Origin: Pseudomonas oryzihabitans
GTDB taxonomy: Bacteria > Pseudomonadota > Gammaproteobacteria > Pseudomonadales > Pseudomonadaceae
Assembly: GCF_014522265.1 (NCBI RefSeq)
Contig: NZ_CP017024.1
Span: 3,508,001-3,572,000 of the forward strand
Direction of reading: 5' to 3'
DNA length: 64,000 bases
In this document: positions 27,202 to 35,157 of the stretch, in pieces
Layout: the number at the start of each line of letters is the position of its first letter
Numbering within the stretch: the stretch's first letter is position 1
Translations under genes and position numbers: made by a program
Notes under the pieces: model-generated
Database searches by the model: none
Told to the model about the DNA's origin: nothing
The model's input: only the letters and a program-made list of their open reading frames with translations

Positions 27202-28022
27202 ACGGCACCTCCGATACGGCGCCAGAGAAAGCTCGCCAGGTGTTCGCCACGCAGGGCGGCGCGCTGTTTTTCCAGGGCGCCGTTGATGTTCATCAGGCAA
27301 CCGCAGTCGGCGGTGAGCACCTGGGCCGCACCGCTGTCCTGCAGGGCACGGGTCTTGTCCGCCACCATGGCGCCGGAGATGTCCGGCATGCGTACCGAGA
27401 AGGTGCCGCCAAAACCGCAGCATTCGCTCTCGTGGTCATGGTCGACGCGCTCCACGGCCTGCAGCTGGCCGAGCAGGGCGCGGCCGTGCAGGTGGGTCTG
27501 CATCTCGCGGCGGGCGCTGCAGGAGGTGTGCAGCGCCACCTTGGTCGGGGCGCCGCGATCCTGGTAGTCGACCTGGCAGACGTGCAGCAGGAATTCCGCC
27601 AGTTCGTAGGTGCGCTCGGCCAGATCCCTTACCTGCCGCAGGGTGTCAGGCTCGTCGGCGAACAGCTCGGCGTAGTGATGGCGCAGCATCCCGGCGCAGG
27701 AGCCGGAGGGCACCACCACCGGCCAGGGCTCGGCGAACAGCGCCAGCTGGGTGCGGGCCACGGCACGGGCTTCCTCGGTGTAGCCCGAGGTGTAGGCGGG
27801 CTGACCACAGCAGCTCTGCGCCTGGGGGAAATGCACGCGGATGCCTTCGCGCTCCAGCAGGCGGATGCTGTCCATGCCGGCTTCGGGATAGAAGAGGTCC
27901 ACCACGCAGGTGCCGAACAGATAGACCTGGGTCGGTTTCTGCGGCGGATAGGTCCGCGGCGGCGCCAGCGGTGGCGCGGTGCGGGTGGCGTTGGGGGCGG
28001 CGTTGTGGAAGAGGTCGTTCAT
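27198..28022 (-). CDS. lutA: Lactate utilization protein LutA (CCG-domain)
   Basis: 274 residues with two cysteine-rich CCG domains: QAQSCCGQPAYTSGY and SECCGFGGTFSVRMPDIS. These ligate a noncubane iron-sulfur cluster, as in heterodisulfide-reductase subunit B and glycolate oxidase GlcF relatives. An Ala/Pro-rich N-terminal tail of about 28 residues precedes the first domain (PTQVYLFGTCVVDLFYP). It is translationally coupled to lutB. The 215-base gap to lldP holds a nested inverted repeat but no terminator with a T run, so cotranscription from the lldP promoter is possible. Confidence 0.94.
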   Translation of the reverse strand: MNDLFHNAAPNATRTAPPLAPPRTYPPQKPTQVYLFGTCVVDLFYPEAGMDSIRLLEREGIRVHFPQAQSCCGQPAYTSGYTEEARAVARTQLALFAEPWPVVVPSGSCAGMLRHHYAELFADEPDTLRQVRDLAERTYELAEFLLHVCQVDYQDRGAPTKVALHTSCSARREMQTHLHGRALLGQLQAVERVDHDHESECCGFGGTFSVRMPDISGAMVADKTRALQDSGAAQVLTADCGCLMNINGALEKQRAALRGEHLASFLWRRIGGAV

Positions 28023-28053
28023 TAGGCTACTCCGGGTTGGCCCGGTTAAAAGA

Positions 28054-28193
28054 GAGCCTTTTCATGATCTGCTGCGCGTCGGCCAAACCGCGTTGAAAAG
28101 GCCTTCGGAATGCTCATTTACCACTCGTAAACTCCGCTTCCTCAGGCCTTTTCGCCTTGTTTGTCTCTAGCTCGCGAGATCATGAAAAGGCTC
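28054..28193. repeat. Nested inverted repeat between lldP and lutA
   Basis: Outer arms are perfect over 16 bases: GAGCCTTTTCATGATC at 28054-28069 and its complement at 28178-28193. Inside are AAAAGGCC (28096-28103) with GGCCTTTT (28145-28152), and a central TTTAC...GTAAA. The whole can fold into one long interrupted stem. It looks like a dispersed intergenic palindrome. Position between lldP and lutA could dampen expression of the downstream lut genes. Confidence 0.75.
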
Positions 28194-28237
28194 CAGAAGA
28201 CCGGCGGCGACCTGGGTCGCCGCCGGGAAACGCACGA

Positions 28238-29932
28238 TCAGTGCACCAGCATGCCGGTGAACACATAGGCCTGCGCCAGGGTGATCAAGCCGACCAGCAC
28301 GGCGAAGCCGATGCTGTGCCGTACGGTGAAACGGAACAGGTCGGACTCCTTGCCCACCATGCCGGTGGCGGCGCAGGCCACGGCGATGGATTGCGGCGAG
28401 ATCATCTTGCCGGTCACGCCGCCGGAGCTGTTGGCCGCCACCAGCAGGGTGTCGGAAACGCCGATCTGGTGCGCGGTGGTCGCCTGCAGCGAGCCGAACA
28501 GGGCATTGGACGAGGTATCCGAACCGGTCAGGAATACCCCTAGCCAGCCCAGCAGCGGCGAGAAGAAGGGGAACAGCGCGCCGGTACCGGCCAGCAGCAG
28601 GGCCAGGGTGGTGGACATGCCCGAGTAGTTGACGACGAAGGCGAAGGCCAGCACCAGGCCGATCGACAGGATCGGCTTGCGCAACTCCACCAGGGTTTCC
28701 CTGAACACGCCCAGGGCGGTCGAGGGCTTGATGCGGAAGATGGCCATGGAGATCAGCGCCGAGATCAGGATGGCGGTGCCCGACGCCGACAGCAGGTCGA
28801 GCTTGTAGACCGCCGGCATTGGCGTCGGCGTGGCCACGATCGGCAGCGTCTTGAGCACCAGCTTGTCCAGGTAGGGCACCGGTACGTTGATCACCAGGGC
28901 ATAGAGGGCACCGCCGGTGGCGAACAGCGCCTTGAAGGCCTTGGTGGTCCAGATCGTGACGACCACGGTCAGGATCAGGAACGGCGACCAGGCCTTGATC
29001 ACGGTACCCAGGGGATGCTCAGGAGGCAGCCGGCCGCCGCCGCCGAAGCCGGTCCCGCCACCCAGCATGGCGGCGCCGCCGCCACTGACCACGGCAGTGG
29101 CGCCTGCGGTGGCCTGCTGCGGCTGGCGCAGCTTGAGGTAGGCGGTGAGGGCGATCATGGCGGCCAGCGACGAGGTGATGTCGGGCAGTTCCGGGCCGAT
29201 GAAGTTGGAGGTCAGGTACTGGAACACGGCGAAGGTGCCGCCGCAGATCAGCGCCGGCTTCCAGGTTTCCCGCAGCCCGCGCATGCCGTCCATCATGAAC
29301 ATCAGCCACAGCGGCACCAGCAGCGACAGCAGCGGCAGCTGGCGACCGGTCATGGCGCCGATCTTGAAGGCGTCGATACCGGTCACCTGCCCGGCGACGA
29401 TGGTCGGGATGCCCAGGGCGCCAAAGGCCACCGGCGCAGTGTTGGCGATCAGGCAGAGCCCGGCCGCCTTCAGCGGATTGTGGCCGAGGCCCACCAGCAG
29501 GGCGGCGGTGATGGCCACCGGTGCGCCGAAGCCGGCCGCACCCTCCAGGAAGGCGCCAAAGCAGAAGCCGATCAGCAGCACCTGCAGGCGCTGGTCGTCG
29601 GTGATGGACAGCACCGAGCTGCGGATGATGTCGAACTGCCCGCACTTGACCGTCAGCTTGTAGAGGAACACCGCCGTGACGATGATCCAGGCGATGGGCC
29701 AGAGGCCATAGAGGAAACCGTAGCCGGCCGAGGCCAGCGCCTTGTCCACCGGCATGCGATAGACGAACAGCGCGATGAGCAGGGCGATCGCCAGGGTGAT
29801 GGCGCCCGCCACATGGCCCTTGAGCCTCAGACCGGCGAGCGCGACGAAGAAGAACAGAATGGGCAGGGCGGCGACGAAGGCCGAAAGGCCCAGGCTGCCC
29901 AGGGGGAGATAGATCTGTTGCCAGGTATCCAT
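28238..29932 (-). CDS. lldP: L-lactate permease
   Basis: 564 residues, polytopic (about 12-14 hydrophobic segments) with family phrases [32 protein letters not shown] and [14 protein letters not shown]. It is a lactate/proton symporter of the LctP/GlcA family in the inner membrane. AAGGAG lies just upstream of the ATG at 29930-29932. A Gly-rich cytoplasmic insert ([18 protein letters not shown]) is present near residue 300. It is divergent from lldR. Confidence 0.95.
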   Translation of the reverse strand: MDTWQQIYLPLGSLGLSAFVAALPILFFFVALAGLRLKGHVAGAITLAIALLIALFVYRMPVDKALASAGYGFLYGLWPIAWIIVTAVFLYKLTVKCGQFDIIRSSVLSITDDQRLQVLLIGFCFGAFLEGAAGFGAPVAITAALLVGLGHNPLKAAGLCLIANTAPVAFGALGIPTIVAGQVTGIDAFKIGAMTGRQLPLLSLLVPLWLMFMMDGMRGLRETWKPALICGGTFAVFQYLTSNFIGPELPDITSSLAAMIALTAYLKLRQPQQATAGATAVVSGGGAAMLGGGTGFGGGGRLPPEHPLGTVIKAWSPFLILTVVVTIWTTKAFKALFATGGALYALVINVPVPYLDKLVLKTLPIVATPTPMPAVYKLDLLSASGTAILISALISMAIFRIKPSTALGVFRETLVELRKPILSIGLVLAFAFVVNYSGMSTTLALLLAGTGALFPFFSPLLGWLGVFLTGSDTSSNALFGSLQATTAHQIGVSDTLLVAANSSGGVTGKMISPQSIAVACAATGMVGKESDLFRFTVRHSIGFAVLVGLITLAQAYVFTGMLVH

Positions 29933-30002
29933 CGGGTGCTCCTTGATTGTTTTTGTAGGGAGGCGGCAGGACGGGGTTGCACAAGATCGCGACCTGTGGC
30001 AG

Positions 30003-30021
30003 AAATTGGTAATACCAATTT
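30003..30021. promoter_or_regulatory. LldR operator palindrome
   Basis: AAATTGGTAATACCAATTT: a perfect nine-base inverted repeat around one central base. It matches the TTGGT-n-ACCAA pattern bound by the FadR-subgroup GntR regulators LldR and PdhR. It lies between lldP (start 29932) and lldR (start 30154) and could control both. Confidence 0.85.
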
Positions 30022-30153
30022 ACAAGAGCGACTTCACGCACGTTAAGCGGGGTCTTTGCCTCTGTCAAACCCCTTGATGTGCGACTTTCGTCGGCCAGTA
30101 CCGCCCGGCTGGCGGACGTCCGCCATCGTCCGCGGCATTTTTCGAGGTTTTTC

Positions 30154-30921
30154 ATGGGGTTCGAACCGGTCAAGCAACGTCGTCTGTCGGACGACATCGT
30201 CAAGCACCTGGAGGCGCTGATCGCCGAAGGCTCTCTGCGACCTGGCGAGCGCCTGCCGGCCGAGCGGGTGCTGGCCGAGCGCTTCGGGGTATCGCGACCC
30301 TCGCTGCGCGAAGCCATCCAGAAGCTGATCGCGCGCGGCCTGCTGCTCAGCCGGCAGGGCGGTGGCACCTATGTCACCGAGGCGCTCAACAGTGCCTTCA
30401 CCGATCCCCTGCTACCGTTGCTGGAAAGCCGCGAGGAAACCCGCCGCGATCTGCTGGAGTTTCGCCACACCCTGGAAAGCGCCTGTGCCTATTACGCCGC
30501 CCAGCGCGCCACCGAGCCGGACCTGGCGCGGCTGACCCTGGCCTGGGAACGCCTGGAAGACTGCTACCGGCGGCGCGAGACCCTGACCCGGGAAGAGGAG
30601 GGCGAGGCCGATGCGGCCTTTCACCTGGCCATCGCCGAGGCCAGTCACAACGCCGTCTACCTGCACAGCATCCGCAGCCTGTTCGAATTGCTGCGCCATC
30701 ACATGGTGACCAATATCGGCGGCATGCAGGCGCAGCGGGGCGAAACCCGCGAGCGCCTGCTGGAACAGCACCGGTCGCTCTACCAGGCGATTGTCGCGGG
30801 TGAAGCGGAAACGGCGCGCGAGGCCGCGAGTCGTCATCTGGGCTATGTGCGGGAGGTTCTGGAGGAGGCCGGCGCCATGGCAGGCCGTCTAGCACGGGCC
30901 AAACGGCGAGATGAGCTCTAG
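30154..30921 (+). CDS. lldR: GntR-family lactate-responsive regulator LldR
   Basis: 255 residues. The N-terminal winged helix is GERLPAERVLAERFGVSRPSLREAIQKLIARGLL, followed by an all-helical FCD ligand domain (LLEFRHTLESACAYYAAQRA, with the metal-binding His residues in DAAFHLAIAEASHN, LFELLRHHMV and LLEQHRSLYQAI). The ATG at 30154 has GAGG upstream; the earlier frame start at 30079 lies inside the promoter region. It represses lldP-lut in the absence of lactate, by family analogy. Confidence 0.92.
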   Translation: MGFEPVKQRRLSDDIVKHLEALIAEGSLRPGERLPAERVLAERFGVSRPSLREAIQKLIARGLLLSRQGGGTYVTEALNSAFTDPLLPLLESREETRRDLLEFRHTLESACAYYAAQRATEPDLARLTLAWERLEDCYRRRETLTREEEGEADAAFHLAIAEASHNAVYLHSIRSLFELLRHHMVTNIGGMQAQRGETRERLLEQHRSLYQAIVAGEAETAREAASRHLGYVREVLEEAGAMAGRLARAKRRDEL

Positions 30922-30984
30922 AAAAATCTGGCGGAAAACATCATGATGTCATTATGCTAGTAGCATAAGTTGAGCGTCCGCGGC

Positions 30985-31011
30985 TAAAGTTTAGCGTTCC
31001 AGAGCTGATAA
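30985..31011 (+). promoter_or_regulatory. FliA (sigma-28) promoter of the chemotaxis operon
   Basis: TAAAGTTT-N11-GCTGATAA, against the sigma-28 consensus TAAAGTTT-N11-GCCGATAA: one mismatch and exact spacing. It ends 49 bases before the first gene. This ties the operon to the flagellar hierarchy. Confidence 0.85.
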
Positions 31012-31060
31012 CCCGGTCACACCTTCCCGCCTTCGCTGGCGTCTAGACCGGTACCCTCCT

Positions 31061-32236
31061 GTGGAACACGCCTCTTCTTCGCCCTCGCTCGTCGACTTTA
31101 CCTTCACCCCTGCATTGCTCGGTGCCTGCGGTACCGGCGCGATCCTGTTCGTGGGCGGCGTGACGCCGACCACCCTGGCGCTGAGTGCCACCCAGGTGGT
31201 GCTTGCCGCCGGTCTGGGCTTCTGGCAGCTGCGTCGCGCCCAGGCGCGCCACGCCGAGCGCGCCGCCGACCAGGCCGTGAGCCAGAGCCCGGCCAGCGGT
31301 CGGGACGAGGCACTCGAAGCCCTCTGCGTGGCGGTACTGCCGGTATGGTCCGAGCAGATCGAAGCGGCGCGGGCCCACACCGAGCAGGAAATCGTCAGCC
31401 TGACCAGTCGCTTCGCCGAACTGGCCGACCGCATCCACAGCGTCGCCGGCGCCGATCATGGCGGTGGCGATCGCCTGGTCAATCTCATGGCCAGCAGCCA
31501 GAACCAGCTCGACGGCATCCTGCACTCGCTGCGCGAGGCGCTGTCGAGCAAGGGCGCGCTGCTGGACGAGGTCAACGGCCTGGCCGGTCTGACCGAACAA
31601 CTCAAGAGCATGGCCAAGGACGTCGGCGACGTGGCGCGCCAGACCAACCTGCTGGCCCTCAACGCCGCCATCGAAGCCGCCCGGGCCGGCGAAGCCGGGC
31701 GCGGTTTCGCGGTGGTCGCCGACGAGGTGCGCAAGCTCTCCACCCTGTCCGGCGATACCGGACAGAAGATCGGCGAAACCGTGGAAACGGTGAATGGCGC
31801 CATTGCCCGCACCCTGGAACTGTCGCAGCTCCACGCCGAACGCGACACTGGCACCCTGAACCAGTCCGGCGAGACCATCGAGCAGGTCATCGGCGCCTTT
31901 GGCGGCACCACCCGTGACGTGGTCGAGCGCAGCGATGCCCTGGCCGACAACGCCGCGGCCGTGGGCGGCGCCATTGCCGAGGTGCTGGTCGCCCTGCAGT
32001 TCCAGGATCGCGTCAGCCAGATGCTCGGCCACATCCGTGACGACCAGGCGCGCCTCGAGCGCCTGGTGATCGACCGTCGCACCCTGGCTGCCAGCGGTCA
32101 GCCGCTGCCGACCCTCGACACCCGTGGCTGGCTCGCCGAGCTGGCCCGCACCTACACCATGGCCGAGCAGGTCGCCGTGCACCACGGCAAGCGACCGGCC
32201 GCCGCCGCTGCCGAATCCGATATCACGTTCTTTTAA
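31061..32236 (+). CDS. Membrane-anchored MCP-like protein with CheZ-like motif
   Basis: 391 residues from a GTG at 31061; no clear ribosome-binding site. Two hydrophobic segments (about 12-33 and 38-56) anchor it with almost no periplasmic loop. A receptor-type signalling hairpin follows (about 130-280) with tip [20 protein letters not shown]. Behind it comes [15 protein letters not shown]: Asp316-x3-Gln320 matches the catalytic Asp-x3-Gln of CheZ (FQDLTGQ). A flexible Ala-rich tail ends in ESDITFF, which resembles the acidic/hydrophobic CheY-docking peptide at the CheZ C-terminus. It has no ligand domain or HAMP. It is the first gene of the operon, 11 bases before cheY. Reading it as a receptor-linked CheY phosphatase is inference; annotation pipelines would call it an MCP. 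Confidence 0.8.
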   Translation: MEHASSSPSLVDFTFTPALLGACGTGAILFVGGVTPTTLALSATQVVLAAGLGFWQLRRAQARHAERAADQAVSQSPASGRDEALEALCVAVLPVWSEQIEAARAHTEQEIVSLTSRFAELADRIHSVAGADHGGGDRLVNLMASSQNQLDGILHSLREALSSKGALLDEVNGLAGLTEQLKSMAKDVGDVARQTNLLALNAAIEAARAGEAGRGFAVVADEVRKLSTLSGDTGQKIGETVETVNGAIARTLELSQLHAERDTGTLNQSGETIEQVIGAFGGTTRDVVERSDALADNAAAVGGAIAEVLVALQFQDRVSQMLGHIRDDQARLERLVIDRRTLAASGQPLPTLDTRGWLAELARTYTMAEQVAVHHGKRPAAAAAESDITFF

Positions 32237-32247
32237 GGAAAGCTGTC

Positions 32248-32619
32248 ATGAGCAACAAGACCATTCTGATCGTCGACGACTCCATCTCCATCCGCCAGGT
32301 GGTGTCCATGACCCTGAAAAGCGCGGGCTATGACGTCATCGAAGGCTGCGACGGCCGCGATGCCCTGACCAAGCTGGACGGTCGCAAGGTGCACCTGATC
32401 ATCAGCGACGTGAACATGCCCAACATGGACGGCATCACCTTCGTCACCGCGGCCAAGAAGCTGCCGGCCTACCGGTTCACCCCGGTGATCATGCTCACCA
32501 CCGAATCCGATGCCGCCAAGAAGGCCGCCGGCCAGGCCGCCGGTGCCAAGGCCTGGATGGTCAAGCCGTTCCAGCCGGCGCAGATGCTGGCGGCGGTTTC
32601 CAAGCTGATCATGCCCTGA
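32248..32619 (+). CDS. cheY: Chemotaxis response regulator CheY
   Basis: 123 residues, a single receiver domain: acidic pair in LIVDDS, phospho-acceptor Asp54 (ISDVNMPNMDG), conserved Thr in MLTTES and Lys in VKPF. There is no output domain, so it acts by binding the flagellar switch or serves as a phosphate sink. AAGGAAA precedes the ATG. It sits between the MCP/CheZ-like gene and the STAS gene. Confidence 0.96.
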   Translation: MSNKTILIVDDSISIRQVVSMTLKSAGYDVIEGCDGRDALTKLDGRKVHLIISDVNMPNMDGITFVTAAKKLPAYRFTPVIMLTTESDAAKKAAGQAAGAKAWMVKPFQPAQMLAAVSKLIMP

Positions 32620-32639
32620 TGGCCCTGGAGGCTGCCCCC

Positions 32640-32945
32640 ATGAACGATGCCGTTCGTACCCGCTTGCCCATTACCGGGCCGCTGACCATCTACACCGCGG
32701 CCGACAGCAAGCCGCTGCTGATGGAGCCCCTGACCGCCGGGGTCACCGTGGCGCTGGAACTGGCCGAGGTCGATGAATTCGATTCGGCCGGGCTGCAGTT
32801 GCTGCTGCTGGCCCACCGGGAGGCGCAGCGTTTGGGCGGCAGCCTGGAGCTGGTCGATCCCAGCCCCGCCGTCACCGAACTGCTGGAGCTGGCAGGTCTT
32901 GCCGACTTCTTTACCGCGGCCGCCGCGGAAGGTGTTGCCGCATGA
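32640..32945 (+). CDS. STAS-domain protein of the chemotaxis operon
   Basis: 101 residues, STAS fold (anti-anti-sigma-like): ITGPLTIYTAADSKPLL, VALELAEVDEFDSAGLQLLLLA, GGSLELVDPSPAVTELLELAGLADFF. Ser49 in the DSAG motif corresponds to the phosphorylated serine of SpoIIAA (DSSG), so a phospho-switch is possible. No RsbW-type kinase is in the window. The start at 32640 has GGAGG at 32627-32631, preferred over the ATG at 32619. It overlaps cheA by four bases. Similar small STAS proteins occur in some alternative che operons; their role is unclear. Confidence 0.9.
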   Translation: MNDAVRTRLPITGPLTIYTAADSKPLLMEPLTAGVTVALELAEVDEFDSAGLQLLLLAHREAQRLGGSLELVDPSPAVTELLELAGLADFFTAAAAEGVAA

Positions 32946-35113
32946 ACATGGACGAGATTCTCAAGACCTTCATCGCCGAGAGCGAGGAATTGCTGCAGCA
33001 GATGGAAGCCGCGCTGCTGCAGATCGAGCAGGCACCGGATGATGTCGAGCTGATCAATGCCATCTTCCGCGCCGCCCACACCATCAAGGGTTCGGCCGGT
33101 CTGTTCGGTCTGGACCATGTGGTGGCCTTCACCCATGTCGCCGAAAGCGTGCTCGACCGGATCCGCAGCAACGAGCTGGCCTTCGACGAGACCCTGTCGG
33201 CGCTGTTCCTTGAGGTCTGCGACCACCTCAACGGCCTGATCGCCCGGGTGTCGTCCGGCAGCGAGCCGGAGCCCGACTTCCAGGCCGCCGGCGCCGTGCT
33301 GGTGCAGCGCCTGGAGCACTATCTGCAGCCGAGCGCCAAGGCGGCCCAGCCGGTCGCTGCCGCCCGTACCCTGGCGGCACCGGTCGATGGCGTGGCCGCC
33401 GGCCACTGGCACCTGTCGCTGCGCTTCGGTCCGGACATGCTGCGCAACGGCATGGATCCGCTGGCCTTCGTCCGCTACCTCAACAGCTTTGGCCGCATCG
33501 TCAACATCGTCACCCTGACCGATGCCATCCCGGCCGCAGCGGACATGGATCCGGAGACCTGCTACCTGGGCTTCGAGGTCGCCTTCGACAGCGACGCCGA
33601 CAAGGCGACCATCGAGGCGGCCTTCGAATTCGTCCGCGAAGACAGCCAGATCCGCATCCTGCCGCCGCACAGCCGCAGCAGCGACTACTGCCAGCTGATC
33701 GACGACCTGGCCGAGGAAGACCTGCGCCTGGGCGAGATCCTGGTGCGCTGCGGCACCCTGACCGCCACCGAGCTGGACGAGGTGCTGCGCCGCCAGGCCG
33801 ATCCGGCCACCCCGCGCCAGCCTATTGGCGAAGCCCTGGTGGAAGCCCAGCTGGTCAATCCGCCGGTGGTGGATGCGGCCCTGAACAAGCAGCGCAAGAT
33901 CAAGGAGCAGCGCGCGCCGGCGGGCGAAGGCCAGTTGATCCGCATCGACGCCACCAAACTCGACCAACTGATCGACCTCATCGGTGAGCTGATCATCGCC
34001 GGTGCCGGGACCCAGCTGATCGCCCAGCAGAGCGGCCTGGCGGCCCTGGTGGAATCCACCGGGGTGCTGTCGCGCCTGGTGGAAGAGGTGCGGGATACCG
34101 CCCTGACCCTGCGCATGGTGCAGATCGGTACCACCTTCAACCGCTTCCAGCGGGTGGTCCGCGACGTCTCCAAGGAAATCGGCAAGGACATTGCCCTGCG
34201 CATCAGCGGTGGCGAGACCGAACTGGACAAGACCGTGGTGGAAAAGATCGGTGATCCGCTGACCCACCTGATCCGCAACGCCATGGACCACGGCATCGAA
34301 TCCGCCGAGCTGCGCCTGGCGCGTGGCAAGCCGGCCCAGGGCACCGTGGGGCTGAACGCCTATCACGAGGCCAGCAGCATCGTCATCCAGGTCACCGACG
34401 ACGGTGGCGGTCTGTCGCGCGAGCGCATCCTGCGCAAGGCGACCGAGCGCGGCCTGATCGCCGAAGGCCAGGTGCTGGCCGACAAGGACGTGTTCAACCT
34501 GATCTTCGAACCGGGTTTCTCCACCGCCGAGCAGATCAGCAACCTGTCCGGTCGCGGCGTCGGCATGGACGTGGTGAAAAAGAACATCACCGCCCTGCGC
34601 GGCAGCGTCGACCTCACCAGCGAGGAGGGCCGCGGCACCACGGTGACCATCCGCCTGCCGCTGACCCTGGCGATCATCGACGGCTTCCTCATCGGCGTCG
34701 GCAAGGCCACCTACGTGGTGCCCCTGGAAGCGGTGGAGGAGTGCATCGAGCTGACCGAGGCGGCCAGTGTCCAGGCCAACGGCAACGACTACCTCGACCT
34801 GCGCGGCGAGGTGCTGCCGGTGCTGCGCCTGCGTCAGCTGTTCACCATCGAGGAAGCCCCGCCGCGGCGGCAGAACGTGGTGGTGGTGCGCTATGCCGGC
34901 CAGCGCGCCGGCCTGGTGGTCGATCAGCTGCTCGGCGAATTCCAGACCGTGATCAAGCCGCTCGGTCCGCTGTTCGGCCACAACCGCAGCCTCGGTGGTT
35001 TCACCATCCTGGGTACCGGTGCCGTGGCGCTGATCCTCAACGTGCCCGGCCTGATTGGCGAAGCCGCGTCCACCGGCACCGCTGCTCCAGTCCTCGCACC
35101 CGTGCTGGCCTAA
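32942..35113 (+). CDS. cheA: Chemotaxis histidine kinase CheA
   Basis: 723 residues. P1 Hpt domain with phospho-accepting His46 ([10 protein letters not shown]); a P2-like CheY-binding region (about 155-245). Then an unusual segment (about 262-320) holds two related motifs, [20 protein letters not shown] and [21 protein letters not shown]3 dimerisation starts near 330, followed by P4 kinase (N box [14 protein letters not shown]1 DDGGG, G2 GRGVGMDVV) and P5 CheW-like (about 590-700). The start ATG overlaps the STAS stop (ATGA). The inserted repeats resemble the two-helix LGEIL-type module seen at the N-termini of GspE/PilB-like ATPases; that comparison is from memory. Confidence 0.95.
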   Translation: MNMDEILKTFIAESEELLQQMEAALLQIEQAPDDVELINAIFRAAHTIKGSAGLFGLDHVVAFTHVAESVLDRIRSNELAFDETLSALFLEVCDHLNGLIARVSSGSEPEPDFQAAGAVLVQRLEHYLQPSAKAAQPVAAARTLAAPVDGVAAGHWHLSLRFGPDMLRNGMDPLAFVRYLNSFGRIVNIVTLTDAIPAAADMDPETCYLGFEVAFDSDADKATIEAAFEFVREDSQIRILPPHSRSSDYCQLIDDLAEEDLRLGEILVRCGTLTATELDEVLRRQADPATPRQPIGEALVEAQLVNPPVVDAALNKQRKIKEQRAPAGEGQLIRIDATKLDQLIDLIGELIIAGAGTQLIAQQSGLAALVESTGVLSRLVEEVRDTALTLRMVQIGTTFNRFQRVVRDVSKEIGKDIALRISGGETELDKTVVEKIGDPLTHLIRNAMDHGIESAELRLARGKPAQGTVGLNAYHEASSIVIQVTDDGGGLSRERILRKATERGLIAEGQVLADKDVFNLIFEPGFSTAEQISNLSGRGVGMDVVKKNITALRGSVDLTSEEGRGTTVTIRLPLTLAIIDGFLIGVGKATYVVPLEAVEECIELTEAASVQANGNDYLDLRGEVLPVLRLRQLFTIEEAPPRRQNVVVVRYAGQRAGLVVDQLLGEFQTVIKPLGPLFGHNRSLGGFTILGTGAVALILNVPGLIGEAASTGTAAPVLAPVLA

Positions 35114-35157
35114 CTGAACCGACCCGACTTGACCTGACCGACAAGGATTTAGAGTCC

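Noticed and set aside
32690-34981. 763-codon frame antisense to cheA
   Set aside because: Mirror frame of cheA with Gln/Gly/His-rich composition and no recognisable domain.
34741-35157. Long N-terminal extension of receptor 1 over cheA
   Set aside because: Open only because of coding bias; the real start at 35158 gives a normal first membrane segment.
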